A stretch of 64,000 bases of DNA from Fischerella sp. PCC 9431 (GTDB taxonomy: Bacteria; Cyanobacteriota; Cyanobacteriia; Cyanobacteriales; Nostocaceae): the NCBI RefSeq assembly GCF_000447295.1, contig NZ_KE650771.1, forward strand, positions 5,849,559-5,913,558. Reading direction: 5' to 3'. Each line of letters opens with the position of its first letter. The stretch's first letter is position 1. Both the position numbers and the translations under genes were made by a program. This document shows positions 27,179-37,226 of this stretch, piece by piece. The notes under the pieces were generated by a model. The model saw only the letters and a program-made list of their open reading frames with translations. It searched no databases and was not told the origin of the DNA.

Positions 27179-28837
27179 ATGGAGAAAACAGCTAACGATA
27201 CATTACGCCTGAGGCGAGAAGAAGGTAGCCGACTCATTCAAGAAAACTTCGAGACATTTCGTAGCCTTGTTGTCCAAGCGAAAGATCATTTACAACAAGG
27301 CAAGTACACTGAAGCAGTAGTGTACGTACAGATGGCGGCTTTATATGCTTTCTGGCGGCATAGCGGTATTTTTGCTAGTCCAGAATTGGAGCAAATTCTC
27401 TGCGCGATCGCACAGCGAACCATACCAGTTTATCCCCAAAAAAGTCAGGCATCGTCTGGAACACCAAGGAAAGTACTGCATGTTGCTAGTGCTGTACAAG
27501 GCATCGGTGGACTTGGCAGAATGATTTGGCGGTGGATTCAGCAAGATACCGATAGCTCCCACTCCCTGGTTTTAACACAGCAACCATCAACCTCTGTGCC
27601 CAGCATCCTTAAAGATGCTGTGTACCATAGCGGCGGTAAGATATACTCGCTCAACGAAACCACAATTGGCGGTATTTTGTCTTGGGCAAAACGACTCCGC
27701 AAAATTGCTGCATCAGCGGATATAGTTGTACTGCATATCTATCCCGATGATGCAATTCCCATCATTGCCTTTGCCAATAAAGAGCAATCTCCACCAGTAT
27801 TGTTTTTGGATCACGCCGATCATGGCTTTTGGCTGGGAGCTAGTGTCAGCGATATTGTAATTAATCTCCGCTTCTCTGGGATGCGCTTGTCACAAGAACG
27901 CAGAGGCATTGAGCCTGAGCGTGTTGCACTACTGCCAATTATTTTGCCTCCTACCCAAAGAACACTCTCCCGCACAGAGGCAAAACGAAAGCTTGACATT
28001 GACGAAAATAGCGTTCTACTATTCTCCGTTGCTAGGGCACCTAAATACAAGACTATTGACGGAGTGAACTTTGCTGATGCCCATGTTCCATTTTTAGAAA
28101 AATACGACAATGCAGTTTTAGTAGTTATTGGCCCAGGTGATAGCGAGGATTGGTCAGCAGCAGTTGAGCGCACACAAGGAAGAATCAAAATATTTGCAGA
28201 GCGGGAAGATACGGCAGTATTTTATCAAGCTGCTGATATCTATGTGGATTCATTTCCGATTATTTCCATCACATCACTGTTGGAAGCCGGAAGCTATGGT
28301 GTACCTTTAGTAACTCGTTATCCCTACTCTGATGCTTGCGGCATACTTGGTTCTGATGCACCTGGTCTTGATGGCAATATGATGCGTGCGAGTAATCTTG
28401 AGGAGTACATAGCGATTCTATCTCGCTTGGTGAAAGATAAAGAATTGAGGCTATCCCTTGGGGAGGCGACGAGGAAGCGTATCGCTGAAACTCATATGGG
28501 AAGTAACTGGCAGCATTCTCTAGAAGAGGTATACACCAAAGCTAATGCTTTACCTCGAGTCACTTTAAAGCCAAATTTGAAGGATGAAATGTTTTTGGGT
28601 GAACCAGATGTCTTGTTGCCACGGGTATTTTGGCATGCCTGCGGTCAAGGAAAAATCGATCCAGAAAGCCTCAAAAAATGGAACATGATTCCCTTCGTCC
28701 AACGGTTCGGTTTTTGGACTAACCAGATCAAAAAGCATGGCTTTGGTCGGAGTGGTCGGATAGACCTCTTACTGCCTCAATGGCTTTATTGGAACTTAAG
28801 AAAGTATGTAATCGATGTTGTGAAAAAAGTTTATTAA
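27179..28837 (+). CDS. GT-B glycosyltransferase with helical N-terminal domain, paralog A
   Basis: 552 residues. The first 90 or so are helical and TPR-like (FETFRSLVVQAKDHLQQGKY). A GT-B Rossmann domain begins at RKVLHVASAVQGIGGLGRMI; the donor domain has LLFSVARAPKYKTIDGVNFA, VIGPGDSEDW and ISITSLLEAGSYGVPLVTRY with the acidic residue of the family 4-type E-x7-E region. A C-terminal tail of about 90 residues is extra. A close paralog of the same layout lies at 29894-31597, with a family 2 enzyme between them. It probably adds a sugar at the cytoplasmic membrane face. Confidence 0.8.
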   Translation: MEKTANDTLRLRREEGSRLIQENFETFRSLVVQAKDHLQQGKYTEAVVYVQMAALYAFWRHSGIFASPELEQILCAIAQRTIPVYPQKSQASSGTPRKVLHVASAVQGIGGLGRMIWRWIQQDTDSSHSLVLTQQPSTSVPSILKDAVYHSGGKIYSLNETTIGGILSWAKRLRKIAASADIVVLHIYPDDAIPIIAFANKEQSPPVLFLDHADHGFWLGASVSDIVINLRFSGMRLSQERRGIEPERVALLPIILPPTQRTLSRTEAKRKLDIDENSVLLFSVARAPKYKTIDGVNFADAHVPFLEKYDNAVLVVIGPGDSEDWSAAVERTQGRIKIFAEREDTAVFYQAADIYVDSFPIISITSLLEAGSYGVPLVTRYPYSDACGILGSDAPGLDGNMMRASNLEEYIAILSRLVKDKELRLSLGEATRKRIAETHMGSNWQHSLEEVYTKANALPRVTLKPNLKDEMFLGEPDVLLPRVFWHACGQGKIDPESLKKWNMIPFVQRFGFWTNQIKKHGFGRSGRIDLLLPQWLYWNLRKYVIDVVKKVY

Positions 28838-28869
28838 GTTTAAATATGATTAGCTTGGAGGTTTGAATT

Positions 28870-29769
28870 ATGAAATTGTTGGAAAAATTTCAATATAAAA
28901 TATTTCAGAAAACTGAGCCTCTTCTATTTTCACCTTTTTTTATTAAAAATATTGATTCTTTCCCTAAAATCAATAGCTCTAGACAGATATCAGTAGCTAT
29001 TCCTCATTACAAGAGGGGTAAACTCATACATTTGACATTAAAAAATATACTCAACGATTCAAGGATCAATGAAATAGTAATTCTTGATGACGGTTCAAGT
29101 TCAGAAGAATTTAACTATCTGGTAGAAAATTTATCACGATTTTGTGGAAAAATCAAACTTTTTAGACGTGAACAAAACATAGGTTCATTCGGAACTAAAA
29201 TTCAAGTTGTCAGCTTATGTAGCAATGAATGGGTAATTCTGCTTGACAGTGATAACAGCTTATTTAGAAAATATCTTGATTCTATATTTCAAATCCCAGA
29301 GTGGGAAAATGATAAAATTTATTGTTCTGATTTTGCTTACCCATCTTTTAAATTTCAAGATTTAAGTGGAGAAGTAATAGACTTTCAAAAATGCTCACAT
29401 ATGGATTTGAAACGTTTTGGAACCTTTATAAACGATGGAAACTATTTTCTGAATAAAACAAACTATTTAAAGGCACTTTTACCATATAGAGAATTTATCC
29501 CATTTGGTACGTGTTCATTTTTCGCAAATTATCTTTGGCTTTCAAATGGTAACAAACTAGAAGTTTTGCGTAATGCTCCCTATTATCATAGAGTTCAAGC
29601 TGACAGCATATGGGTTAATACAAAGAGTGAATCTCTTAAGATAGCTGATTTTATTGAAGACATGTTAACTAGAGGTGTTAGAGCCGATAAAGATACCTTT
29701 ACTGCTCAGTTTCAGATGTTATCTAATAAATGGATCGAACCAACTCTTATTCCCTTGCATTCTGCGTAA
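28870..29769 (+). CDS. glycosyltransferase family 2
   Basis: 299 residues, GT-A fold. Start of the nucleotide-binding fold at ISVAIPHYKRGKLIHLTLKN, motif ILDDGSSSEE, and the metal-binding DxD-like WVILLDSDNS at about residues 115-125. A ribosome site (TTGGAGG) lies before the ATG. The gene is clearly more AT-rich than the two paralogous genes on either side and lacks HIP1 sites, so it may have been inserted into, or acquired separately from, the duplicated pair. Acceptor and donor are unknown. Confidence 0.82.
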   Translation: MKLLEKFQYKIFQKTEPLLFSPFFIKNIDSFPKINSSRQISVAIPHYKRGKLIHLTLKNILNDSRINEIVILDDGSSSEEFNYLVENLSRFCGKIKLFRREQNIGSFGTKIQVVSLCSNEWVILLDSDNSLFRKYLDSIFQIPEWENDKIYCSDFAYPSFKFQDLSGEVIDFQKCSHMDLKRFGTFINDGNYFLNKTNYLKALLPYREFIPFGTCSFFANYLWLSNGNKLEVLRNAPYYHRVQADSIWVNTKSESLKIADFIEDMLTRGVRADKDTFTAQFQMLSNKWIEPTLIPLHSA

Positions 29770-29893
29770 ACAGTTATACAAAATTTTTCCAAAAATTTTG
29801 ATTTTGGAATAAAATCTTACCTTATTTTATTACATTTATCTTCTGTATTTTTCTGAAGATTAAAATAATCATTGTACTTTGCATCTCAGCAGA

Positions 29894-31597
29894 ATGGAGA
29901 CTATTAGTAACGATATACTCAGCCCTTGGCGAGAAGAGACCAGCCGTCGCATTCAAAAACACTTCGAGGTTTTTCGCGGCTTGGTAACTCAAGCAAAAGA
30001 CTTCACCCAGCGCGGTGAGTATGACGCAGCAGCTGTCTATGCAGATGTGGCAGCCTCACATGCATTCAGGCGACATTGCGGTCTTTTTGTGAGCCAGGAA
30101 CTTGAACAGGTTCTCTTAACAATCGGACAAAAAGCCATACGAAAAAACCGTTATTCCACTGAGAATTCCTTATTGCCTGCTCAACACAGAAAAGTACTGC
30201 ATGTTGCTACCGGAGTAAAGGGTATTGGTGGACATTCCAGAATGATTTGGCGCTGGATTGAACAAGATAGTGAGAGTTCCCACTCTCTTGTATTGACACG
30301 ACAATCACTGGTTTGTGTGCCTCAAGTACTTAAAGACGCTGTGCTTAATAGTCACGGCAACATGTATACTTTGAGCGAGATTTGCGGTTTTGTCTCAGCG
30401 GCAAAACGACTACGTCAAATTGCAGCATCAGCAGATATAGTGGTGCTGCATATATCACCGGATGATTCTATCCCAATTATTGCTTTTGCCAATAAAGAGC
30501 AATCTCCACCAATTATCTTTTTGGATCACGCCGACCACGGCTTTTGGCTGGGAGCTAGTATCACTGATGTTGTAGCAAATATGCGCGATTCAGGAATGCA
30601 TCTGTCACAAGAACGTAGAGGTATTGAGACTGAACGCATTGCAGTGCTACCGATTCTTTTACCTCCCATCCACAGAACCCTTTCTCGCCCAGAGGCGAAG
30701 CAAAAGCTGGGCTTAGATTCCGACAGCGTTGTTTTACTCTCCATCGCTAGGGCGCCTAAGTACAGGACAATGGACGGAATTAACTTTGCAGATGCACACG
30801 TTCCATTATTGGAAAAATACGACAACACCGTTTTAATAGTCATTGGTCCGGGTGATAGCGAGGATTGGTCAGCAGCAGTTGAGCAGACAGAGGGAAGAAT
30901 CAAAATCTTGCCAGAACGTGAAGATACGGATGTTTTTTACCATGCTGCTGACATCTATGTTGATTCGTTCCCCTATGTTTCTATCACATCTTTGTTGGAA
31001 GCCGGAAGCTATGGTGTGCCTTTGGTAAGTCGCTATCCCTACTCTGATGTGGCTGCCGTCTATGGTGCGGATGCGCCCGGTCTGGATGGCAATTTAATTC
31101 GCCCACGTAATCTTGAGGAGTACACAGCGATTTTATCTCGCTTGGTGGAAGATGAAGAATTCCGGTTAAACCTCGGTGAAGCAACTCAAAAACGCATCGC
31201 ACAGGTGCATACGGAAAATTACTGGCAGCGTGCAGTGGAAGATATCTACGTCCGTGCTACTTGTATGTCTCAAGTCACTAGCAAATTTACTACGATAGAT
31301 CAAATATCTATTAATGAATTGGATGTCTTATTGATGCACCTATTTTTGCTAACTTTTAGCCAACAAGAGGTTCAGGTTGAGCAAATGGTCAAAGCCCGTG
31401 CCACTACTATACCTTATGCCCAAAAATTGCATATTTGGGTTAAGTTGCTTAAAAAGCATGACTTGCGTTGGGTTGATCATATCAACTTCTTGCTGCCGAT
31501 TTCACTGTATACAGCCTTACGAAAAAGCATTTTATTTTGCCTGACACTAACAAAAACTATTGGAATTAAGAAAATTATTAAATCTATAGATGGGTAG
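29894..31597 (+). CDS. GT-B glycosyltransferase with helical N-terminal domain, paralog B
   Basis: 567 residues from the ATG at 29894; METISND aligns with METKAND-type start of paralog A, and a TTG at 29879 would add only five residues. The layout and wording follow paralog A closely: RKVLHVATGVKGIGGHSRMI, FLDHADHGFWLGASI, LLSIARAPKYRTMDGINFAD, VIGPGDSEDWSAAVEQTEG, and SITSLLEAGSYGVPLVSRYP. The C-terminal tail has diverged most. Duplication followed by divergence suggests two related transfer steps in the same repeat unit. Confidence 0.8.
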   Translation: METISNDILSPWREETSRRIQKHFEVFRGLVTQAKDFTQRGEYDAAAVYADVAASHAFRRHCGLFVSQELEQVLLTIGQKAIRKNRYSTENSLLPAQHRKVLHVATGVKGIGGHSRMIWRWIEQDSESSHSLVLTRQSLVCVPQVLKDAVLNSHGNMYTLSEICGFVSAAKRLRQIAASADIVVLHISPDDSIPIIAFANKEQSPPIIFLDHADHGFWLGASITDVVANMRDSGMHLSQERRGIETERIAVLPILLPPIHRTLSRPEAKQKLGLDSDSVVLLSIARAPKYRTMDGINFADAHVPLLEKYDNTVLIVIGPGDSEDWSAAVEQTEGRIKILPEREDTDVFYHAADIYVDSFPYVSITSLLEAGSYGVPLVSRYPYSDVAAVYGADAPGLDGNLIRPRNLEEYTAILSRLVEDEEFRLNLGEATQKRIAQVHTENYWQRAVEDIYVRATCMSQVTSKFTTIDQISINELDVLLMHLFLLTFSQQEVQVEQMVKARATTIPYAQKLHIWVKLLKKHDLRWVDHINFLLPISLYTALRKSILFCLTLTKTIGIKKIIKSIDG

Positions 31598-31618
31598 CAA
31601 TATTAATAGATTTTCATT

Positions 31619-32839
31619 ATGTACGTACTACATTTTAATCAATCAGATATTGTGGGTGGAGCAGCGATCGCAGGCTACCGACTACACGAAGGTTTGCTAG
31701 CTTCAGGTATTGATTCGCGATTATTAGTGGGAAAAGTCACAACCAATAGCGATCGCGTAGCTGTTACACCCAAAACACACCGTATTGCGAAACAATTTAA
31801 TCGCTTTAGTTGGCGTCTTGGTTTAAACTACGTTAACATCCTTAGCACCTTTGATATTCCTAAAGATAAACTTTATCAAGAAGCAGATATACTAAACTTT
31901 CACAATATTCATAGCGGATATTTTAACTATCTAGCCGTTCCATCATTAACTCAAGATAAGCCTGCTGTTTTTACACTCCACGATATGTGGAGTTTCACCG
32001 GACATTGTATCTACAGCTATCAATGCGATCGCTGGAAAATTGGTTGTGGTAAATGTCCATATCCAGATACTTATCCAGCCATTGGTATAGATAACACTCA
32101 CTTCGAGTGGAAGCTGAAAAAATGGGTTTATAGTCGCTCAAATCTAACCATAGTTACTCCTAGTCGTTGGCTAAATGAGCAAGCGAAACAAAGTATGCTC
32201 AACCGCTTTCCGATTTATTGCATTCCCTATGGCATTGATACAGAAGCTTATCAGCCTCTTAACAGGGAACAATGTAAATCCTTACTAGGGATACCAAGTG
32301 CTAAAAAAGTTCTCATTTTTGGATCTGAGTACATCAATGATTATCGCAAAGGTGGTGATTTACTTGTAAAAGCTTTGCAAAGCTTACCAGAATCTCTCAA
32401 AGCTGAAATTGTACTACTGACTTTCGGTAAGCATAGTGAAGCTTTCACAACAGCTGTTGGACTATCAAGTTTTTCTTTAGGTTATGTTAGTAGTGATCGC
32501 CTTAAGTCTATTGCTTACTCTGCTGCTGATCTGTTCATTTTTCCCACCCGTGCTGATAATTTGCCCTTAGTGCTACAAGAAAGTATGGCTTGTGGTACTC
32601 CGATAGTGTCATTCAAAGTCGGAGGCGTTCCTGACATAGTACGTCCAGGTGTGACAGGCTATTTGGCTCAACCAGAAGATGCTCAAGATTTTTGTAATGG
32701 CATTGTACAGCTATTAGAAGATGAAAATTTACGTCAGACCATGAGTAAAAACTGTCGTGCTGTTGCTCTGGAGGAATATCCATTAGAGTTACAAGCACAG
32801 CGATATATAGAGCTATATCGTCAGGTTTTGCAAAACTAG
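31619..32839 (+). CDS. glycosyltransferase family 4 (WcaC-like group)
   Basis: 406 residues. The N-terminus (VLHFNQSDIVGGAAIAGYRL) and the cysteine-bearing stretch TLHDMWSFTGHCIYSYQCDR with GCGKCPYPD are typical of a group of family 4 enzymes in polysaccharide loci. The donor domain has the E-x7-E-type region NLPLVLQESMACGTPIVSF and ends in the usual C-terminal helix. The cysteines may bind zinc. It starts 21 bases after paralog B and belongs to the same run. Confidence 0.85.
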   Translation: MYVLHFNQSDIVGGAAIAGYRLHEGLLASGIDSRLLVGKVTTNSDRVAVTPKTHRIAKQFNRFSWRLGLNYVNILSTFDIPKDKLYQEADILNFHNIHSGYFNYLAVPSLTQDKPAVFTLHDMWSFTGHCIYSYQCDRWKIGCGKCPYPDTYPAIGIDNTHFEWKLKKWVYSRSNLTIVTPSRWLNEQAKQSMLNRFPIYCIPYGIDTEAYQPLNREQCKSLLGIPSAKKVLIFGSEYINDYRKGGDLLVKALQSLPESLKAEIVLLTFGKHSEAFTTAVGLSSFSLGYVSSDRLKSIAYSAADLFIFPTRADNLPLVLQESMACGTPIVSFKVGGVPDIVRPGVTGYLAQPEDAQDFCNGIVQLLEDENLRQTMSKNCRAVALEEYPLELQAQRYIELYRQVLQN

Positions 32840-32973
32840 AATGCGATCGCAACTAATCACAAATGAGCTTTAGTGCAAAAACTGGCTGTTTTAATTACAA
32901 AATAGTCCAACTTTAGACTGCAATCAATAACTAAACAAACAAACAATTTAGACAATAGTTATATTCAAAAACA

Positions 32974-34047
32974 ATGAACAAATTACTTGTAACAGGTTCT
33001 TCTGGTCTCATTGGTTCAGAAGTTGTAGAGTATTTCTGTAAACAGGGATGGGAAGTTTACGGCATTGACAACAATCAGCGAGCCGATTTTTTTGGTACTG
33101 CTGGGGATACTAGGTGGAACCAACAACGCCTTTTAGAGATACATGAGAACTTTCAACATATTGAATTAGATATTCGCGATCGCCAAGGGGTTCTCAAATG
33201 TATTGAGTCCCTCAAACCTGATATGCTAGTACATACTGCTGCTCAACCTAGTCATGACTTGGCAGCATCTCGACCTTTTGACGATTTTGATGTTAATGCT
33301 GTTGGTACTTTCAATTTATTAGAAGCGGTTCGTCGTTATACTCCGGAAACAGTATTTGTTCACATGAGTACTAATAAAGTCTATGGCGATCGACCTAATA
33401 CTATTGCATTAAAAGAGTTAGAATCTCGATGGGACTATGATGATCCGAAATATTACAACGGCATCGCAGAAGATTTTTCTATTGATCAAAGTAAACATAG
33501 TCTTTTTGGAGCTTCTAAGGTAGCAGCAGACATTGCAGTCCAAGAATATGGGCGTTATTTTGATATTAGAAGCTGTTGTTTACGTGGTGGTTGTCTTACT
33601 GGACCAAATCATAGCGGTGTAGAATTACATGGATTCTTAAGCTATTTGATTAAATGTAATTTAGAAGGTAAGCTGTACCGCATTTATGGTTATAAAGGTA
33701 AACAAGTTAGAGATAATATTCATTCTTTAGACGTTGCTAGATTTATCCATGCTTTTTGGAATAACCCCCGTTGTGCAGAGGTGTACAATTTAGGTGGTGG
33801 TAGGCAAAACAGTTGCTCAATTCTAGAGGCTTTTGAGCGAATTGCTTCTCTCAGTGGTAAGAAGATGCAGTATGAATATGTGGATAAAAATCGTGAAGGA
33901 GACCACATTTGTTATATAAGTGATTTGAGCAAAATGCAGGCTCATTATCCTGAATGGAATCTGAGTAAAAGCCTGGATAATATTTTTGAAGAAATTTACC
34001 ATAGTTGGTATCAAAGACTTAATCTAAATCATTTTTCCATTGTCTAG
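32974..34047 (+). CDS. NAD-dependent epimerase, CDP-paratose 2-epimerase-like
   Basis: 357 residues, extended SDR. NAD-binding motif [16 protein letters not shown], then the characteristic [19 protein letters not shown], and a catalytic stretch [12 protein letters not shown] second part includes [16 protein letters not shown]. These features match the CDP-tyvelose/paratose epimerase group more than GalE, although many members of the group have unproven substrates. A CDP-dideoxyhexose pathway is not otherwise visible in the window. It would supply a nucleotide sugar for the adjacent transferases. Confidence 0.8.
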   Translation: MNKLLVTGSSGLIGSEVVEYFCKQGWEVYGIDNNQRADFFGTAGDTRWNQQRLLEIHENFQHIELDIRDRQGVLKCIESLKPDMLVHTAAQPSHDLAASRPFDDFDVNAVGTFNLLEAVRRYTPETVFVHMSTNKVYGDRPNTIALKELESRWDYDDPKYYNGIAEDFSIDQSKHSLFGASKVAADIAVQEYGRYFDIRSCCLRGGCLTGPNHSGVELHGFLSYLIKCNLEGKLYRIYGYKGKQVRDNIHSLDVARFIHAFWNNPRCAEVYNLGGGRQNSCSILEAFERIASLSGKKMQYEYVDKNREGDHICYISDLSKMQAHYPEWNLSKSLDNIFEEIYHSWYQRLNLNHFSIV

Positions 34048-34123
34048 AAAATCAGTTGAAAGATGAAAAATCGACGTAGAGCCATGAATACGCGTCTCTA
34101 TAATTGTTCTTGCAAAAATTCCG

Positions 34124-35140
34124 ATGAAACAATTAAAACATATTGTATTGACAGATCCAGCTCTAAACGGTTTTGCCTATGGAATGCTTAGAGATTTGGA
34201 AGAAGAAATAGTTCGTCTTACAGATGGAGAAAAATTTTTAGCACCGAGACGAAAATTACCAAATTTTCTTAATAAGCGTCTTACTCATGGCACTAGATAC
34301 GCCAATTTAAGAAAGTTAATTCCTAAAATTAAGCATGACTTAGAAGCTGATGTGCTTTGGGTTATGCTAATGAGTCCAGAAGATTTTACTCTCGATATAT
34401 TTAAAAACTGGGACAAAAAAGTAGGAGTCAAAATTCTCTACTTATTTGATACATTTGAACAACAAATTTTTTCCATTCGTCGGTTATTAGCATCGACAAA
34501 TTGGGATTTAACTATCACATCTTTTCATGGAGCAGTACCTTTTTTAGAAGAACAAACTCAAAGAAAATGGTATGCTGTAGCGCAAGGAGTCAACCTGAAT
34601 AGATTTAAGCCTGTTAGCAAAGAAGAAAGATTAATTAGTTTTTCGGCTTATGGTCGTCGCTTAAACAATGTTCACACAAGTATTCAAGAATATTGTTTGC
34701 AAACAGATAATTATTATGAGTATACCACTACTTCAGGACTTCAACCTCAGCTAGATCCTAGAGAAAACTATCGACAATATGCTTGGCATCTTGCACATAG
34801 TATTTTTAACTTTTGCTGGCCTGTAGAATTAACAAATCCCAACAGAGTTAAGACATTTAGTCCTATTACTTGTAGATGGTTTGAAGTTGCAGCGAGTGGT
34901 ACAGTTATTGTTGGTCAACCTCCCAAAGATCCTGAATTTGATCAGATATTTGGTTCTAATTTGGTAATTCCAATTGACGATACAAAGAGTCCACAAGAGT
35001 TGAAATTGATTTGGGAAGAACTCTGGGAAAATCGTTACTTTTATCTCCAAGCTGCTTTAACAAGAAGAGAAAAATTGGGCTATCAATGGAGTTGGGAAAG
35101 TAGAATTAAGGAAATTTTACACTTATTAAATTTATGTTGA
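34124..35140 (+). CDS. GT-B-like glycosyltransferase, CgeB-related
   Basis: 338 residues. No strong N-terminal signature, but the middle has WDLTITSFHGAVPFLEEQ followed by AVAQGVNLNRFKPVS, the usual linker between the two GT-B domains. The C-terminal part has ITCRWFEVAASGTVIVGQPP and ends in REKLGYQWSWESRIKEIL, as in CgeB/DUF3880-like transferases. It is in the glycan run and moderately AT-rich. Sugar specificity is unknown. Confidence 0.68.
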   Translation: MKQLKHIVLTDPALNGFAYGMLRDLEEEIVRLTDGEKFLAPRRKLPNFLNKRLTHGTRYANLRKLIPKIKHDLEADVLWVMLMSPEDFTLDIFKNWDKKVGVKILYLFDTFEQQIFSIRRLLASTNWDLTITSFHGAVPFLEEQTQRKWYAVAQGVNLNRFKPVSKEERLISFSAYGRRLNNVHTSIQEYCLQTDNYYEYTTTSGLQPQLDPRENYRQYAWHLAHSIFNFCWPVELTNPNRVKTFSPITCRWFEVAASGTVIVGQPPKDPEFDQIFGSNLVIPIDDTKSPQELKLIWEELWENRYFYLQAALTRREKLGYQWSWESRIKEILHLLNLC

Positions 35141-35211
35141 TATTCAAAATTGGATTTCCAATTGTATTGGTAAAATCACTTAATCACCCTTAAGTTTTCA
35201 GAGATAAATAA

Positions 35212-35970
35212 ATGATCCTAATTATTTTGACTTTTCATGGATATGAAAAGTATTGCAACGCTTTCCTCGAATATCTCAAATATACCTGGCCGAATCATCC
35301 AGAAATTTGGTTTTTAACAGATGGCAAAACAATTGGTTATCCTAATGTTATTTCTATTGATTCAGATCAATGGTTGATTGTTTTGCATGAGGGTTTGAAA
35401 CAGATAAAAAATATATATCCTCAACTAGATTATGCATATCTAGTTTTAGAAGATTTAATTCCTCTAGTCAAAGTGTCTAATTCTCATCTTGCCAAAGTTG
35501 AAAGTATTATCACAAAACATCAACTGGATTGCGTAAGCTTTGTTGTGTACGACCACAAGTATTTAGGCAATGATATGGTGGAAATTGATGGAATTAGTTT
35601 TTATCGACTTCCACCTGATTTCCCATTTTATAGTCAACTACAACCAGCTATGTGGAAGGTTGAATATTTACAAGAAATTTGTCAACATGCCTATGAACAA
35701 AAAACTTTAGATCCTTGGTCTTTTGAAAAAATATTTCTTGGTAAACAGCACTATGTTTCTGAATATTCATGGCCGAGTGTAATGCATGGATTCCTACATG
35801 CTAAACATCCTGTTTGGGAAGCTATTTGGAAAATAAAAACCCCTGAAGGTACAAAATTTAGAAACAATTTAATTAGAGAATATATATCCTGGGGTTTTAA
35901 TCGTACATTGGAAAAGATTTCTGAAAAGAAGATACTGAAGTTATCGTCAAAAGAATATATTGGTAAGTAA
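35212..35970 (+). CDS. unknown 252-residue protein, possibly a GT-A-like transferase
   Basis: I do not recognise the family. The protein starts MILIILTFHGYEKYCNAFLE, has a GT-A-like order (YAYLVLEDLIPL around residue 80 where a metal-binding motif would sit; SFVVYDHKYLGNDM; LQPAMWKVEYLQEI), and ends with a basic tail. No signal peptide or membrane segment. It is AT-rich and lies between two glycosyltransferase genes in the same direction, so a role in building the glycan is likely. VLEDL is not a standard DxD, so catalysis is unproven. Confidence 0.55.
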   Translation: MILIILTFHGYEKYCNAFLEYLKYTWPNHPEIWFLTDGKTIGYPNVISIDSDQWLIVLHEGLKQIKNIYPQLDYAYLVLEDLIPLVKVSNSHLAKVESIITKHQLDCVSFVVYDHKYLGNDMVEIDGISFYRLPPDFPFYSQLQPAMWKVEYLQEICQHAYEQKTLDPWSFEKIFLGKQHYVSEYSWPSVMHGFLHAKHPVWEAIWKIKTPEGTKFRNNLIREYISWGFNRTLEKISEKKILKLSSKEYIGK

Positions 35971-36038
35971 ATTATATCTTTAATAATTCAAGAATTGATA
36001 TTTCATTAAATGAAAAACACTGAATTTATTTATACAAA

Positions 36039-37226
36039 ATGGTACGTTTAGCTTACTTTGTTTCTCATCCCATTCAATATCAAGCTCCTTTATTACGATT
36101 AATTAATGCAGATCCAGATATTGAATTAAAAGTTTTTTTTTATAGTGATTTTTCCCTAAAAGCATATGAAGATAAAGGATTTGGGCGCTTAATCAAATGG
36201 GATGTACCTTTAATAGAGGGTTATGATTACCAGTTTTTAAACTGTTGTGGTGAGCCAAAACGACAAAGTTTATTCAAACAACCGATCGCACAGGATATTG
36301 CTAGACATTTACAACAAGAAAAATTTGATGCAGTTTGGGTACATGGGTGGTCTTGGTTTTGTAGTTTACAAGCAGTCATCGCAGCTAATCAATTAGGTAT
36401 TCCAGTATTGTTGCGGGGAGAGTCTAACGGTATTAGTGAACCTAAAAACTTGTTGAAAAAAACACTAAAAAAAGTATTTTTAAATTGGCTGTTTGCAAAG
36501 GTAACTGGATTTCTTTATATTGGCGATTTTAATCGTCGGTTTTATAAGAACTATGGAGTTGAAGAAAAGCGTCTGTTTTGTGTACCATATGCTGTTGATA
36601 ACGATTATTTCCAAAAAAGAGCAATACTAGCTCATGCTGATCGCGAAGAATTGCGGCGATCGCTCAATTTAGATCCAAGTAGACCAATTATTCTTTATGC
36701 GGCTAAACTGATTGATGTGAAGCGTCCCCAGGATTTGCTAGCAGCTTATCGATTGCTATCATCTGATGGTGTGCAAGAGCCAGAACCTTACCTATTGTTT
36801 GTAGGAGATGGAGTTTTGCGCTCAACTTTGGAAGCTCGAGCTAAGGAAACAGGCTGGGGATCGATTCGATTTTTGGGTTTTCGGAACCAATCAGAAATAC
36901 CTGCTATGTATGATTTGTGTGATGTATTTGTCTTACCCTCTAGTTTTGAGCCTTGGGGATTGGCAATTAACGAAGTAATGAATGCAGGAAAAGCGGTTGT
37001 TGTCAGCGATCAGGTAGGTTGTGCGCCTGACTTAGTAAAAGAGGGACAAAACGGACGCACTTTTCCCGTAGGAAATGTGACTGCTTTAGCAGACGCTATT
37101 CGTTGGGCGATCGCCAACAGTGCTTCCGCAGGAGATATTAGCCTTAAACAGATTCAAAGGTGGAGCTATCAGGAAGATTTGCAAGGACTTAAACAAGCCT
37201 TAAATTATGCGCGGGTAAAAGCTTAA
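36039..37226 (+). CDS. glycosyltransferase family 4
   Basis: 395 residues, GT-B. N-terminus LAYFVSHPIQYQAPLLRLI, acceptor-domain VWVHGWSWFCSLQA, linker CVPYAVDNDYFQKRA, donor domain ILYAAKLIDVKRPQDLLAAY, FVGDGVLRSTLEARAKETG and the E-x7-E region SFEPWGLAINEVMNAGKAVV. All key parts are present and the length is normal. Its stop touches the ATG of the next gene (TAAATG), so the two are translated together. Confidence 0.87.
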   Translation: MVRLAYFVSHPIQYQAPLLRLINADPDIELKVFFYSDFSLKAYEDKGFGRLIKWDVPLIEGYDYQFLNCCGEPKRQSLFKQPIAQDIARHLQQEKFDAVWVHGWSWFCSLQAVIAANQLGIPVLLRGESNGISEPKNLLKKTLKKVFLNWLFAKVTGFLYIGDFNRRFYKNYGVEEKRLFCVPYAVDNDYFQKRAILAHADREELRRSLNLDPSRPIILYAAKLIDVKRPQDLLAAYRLLSSDGVQEPEPYLLFVGDGVLRSTLEARAKETGWGSIRFLGFRNQSEIPAMYDLCDVFVLPSSFEPWGLAINEVMNAGKAVVVSDQVGCAPDLVKEGQNGRTFPVGNVTALADAIRWAIANSASAGDISLKQIQRWSYQEDLQGLKQALNYARVKA

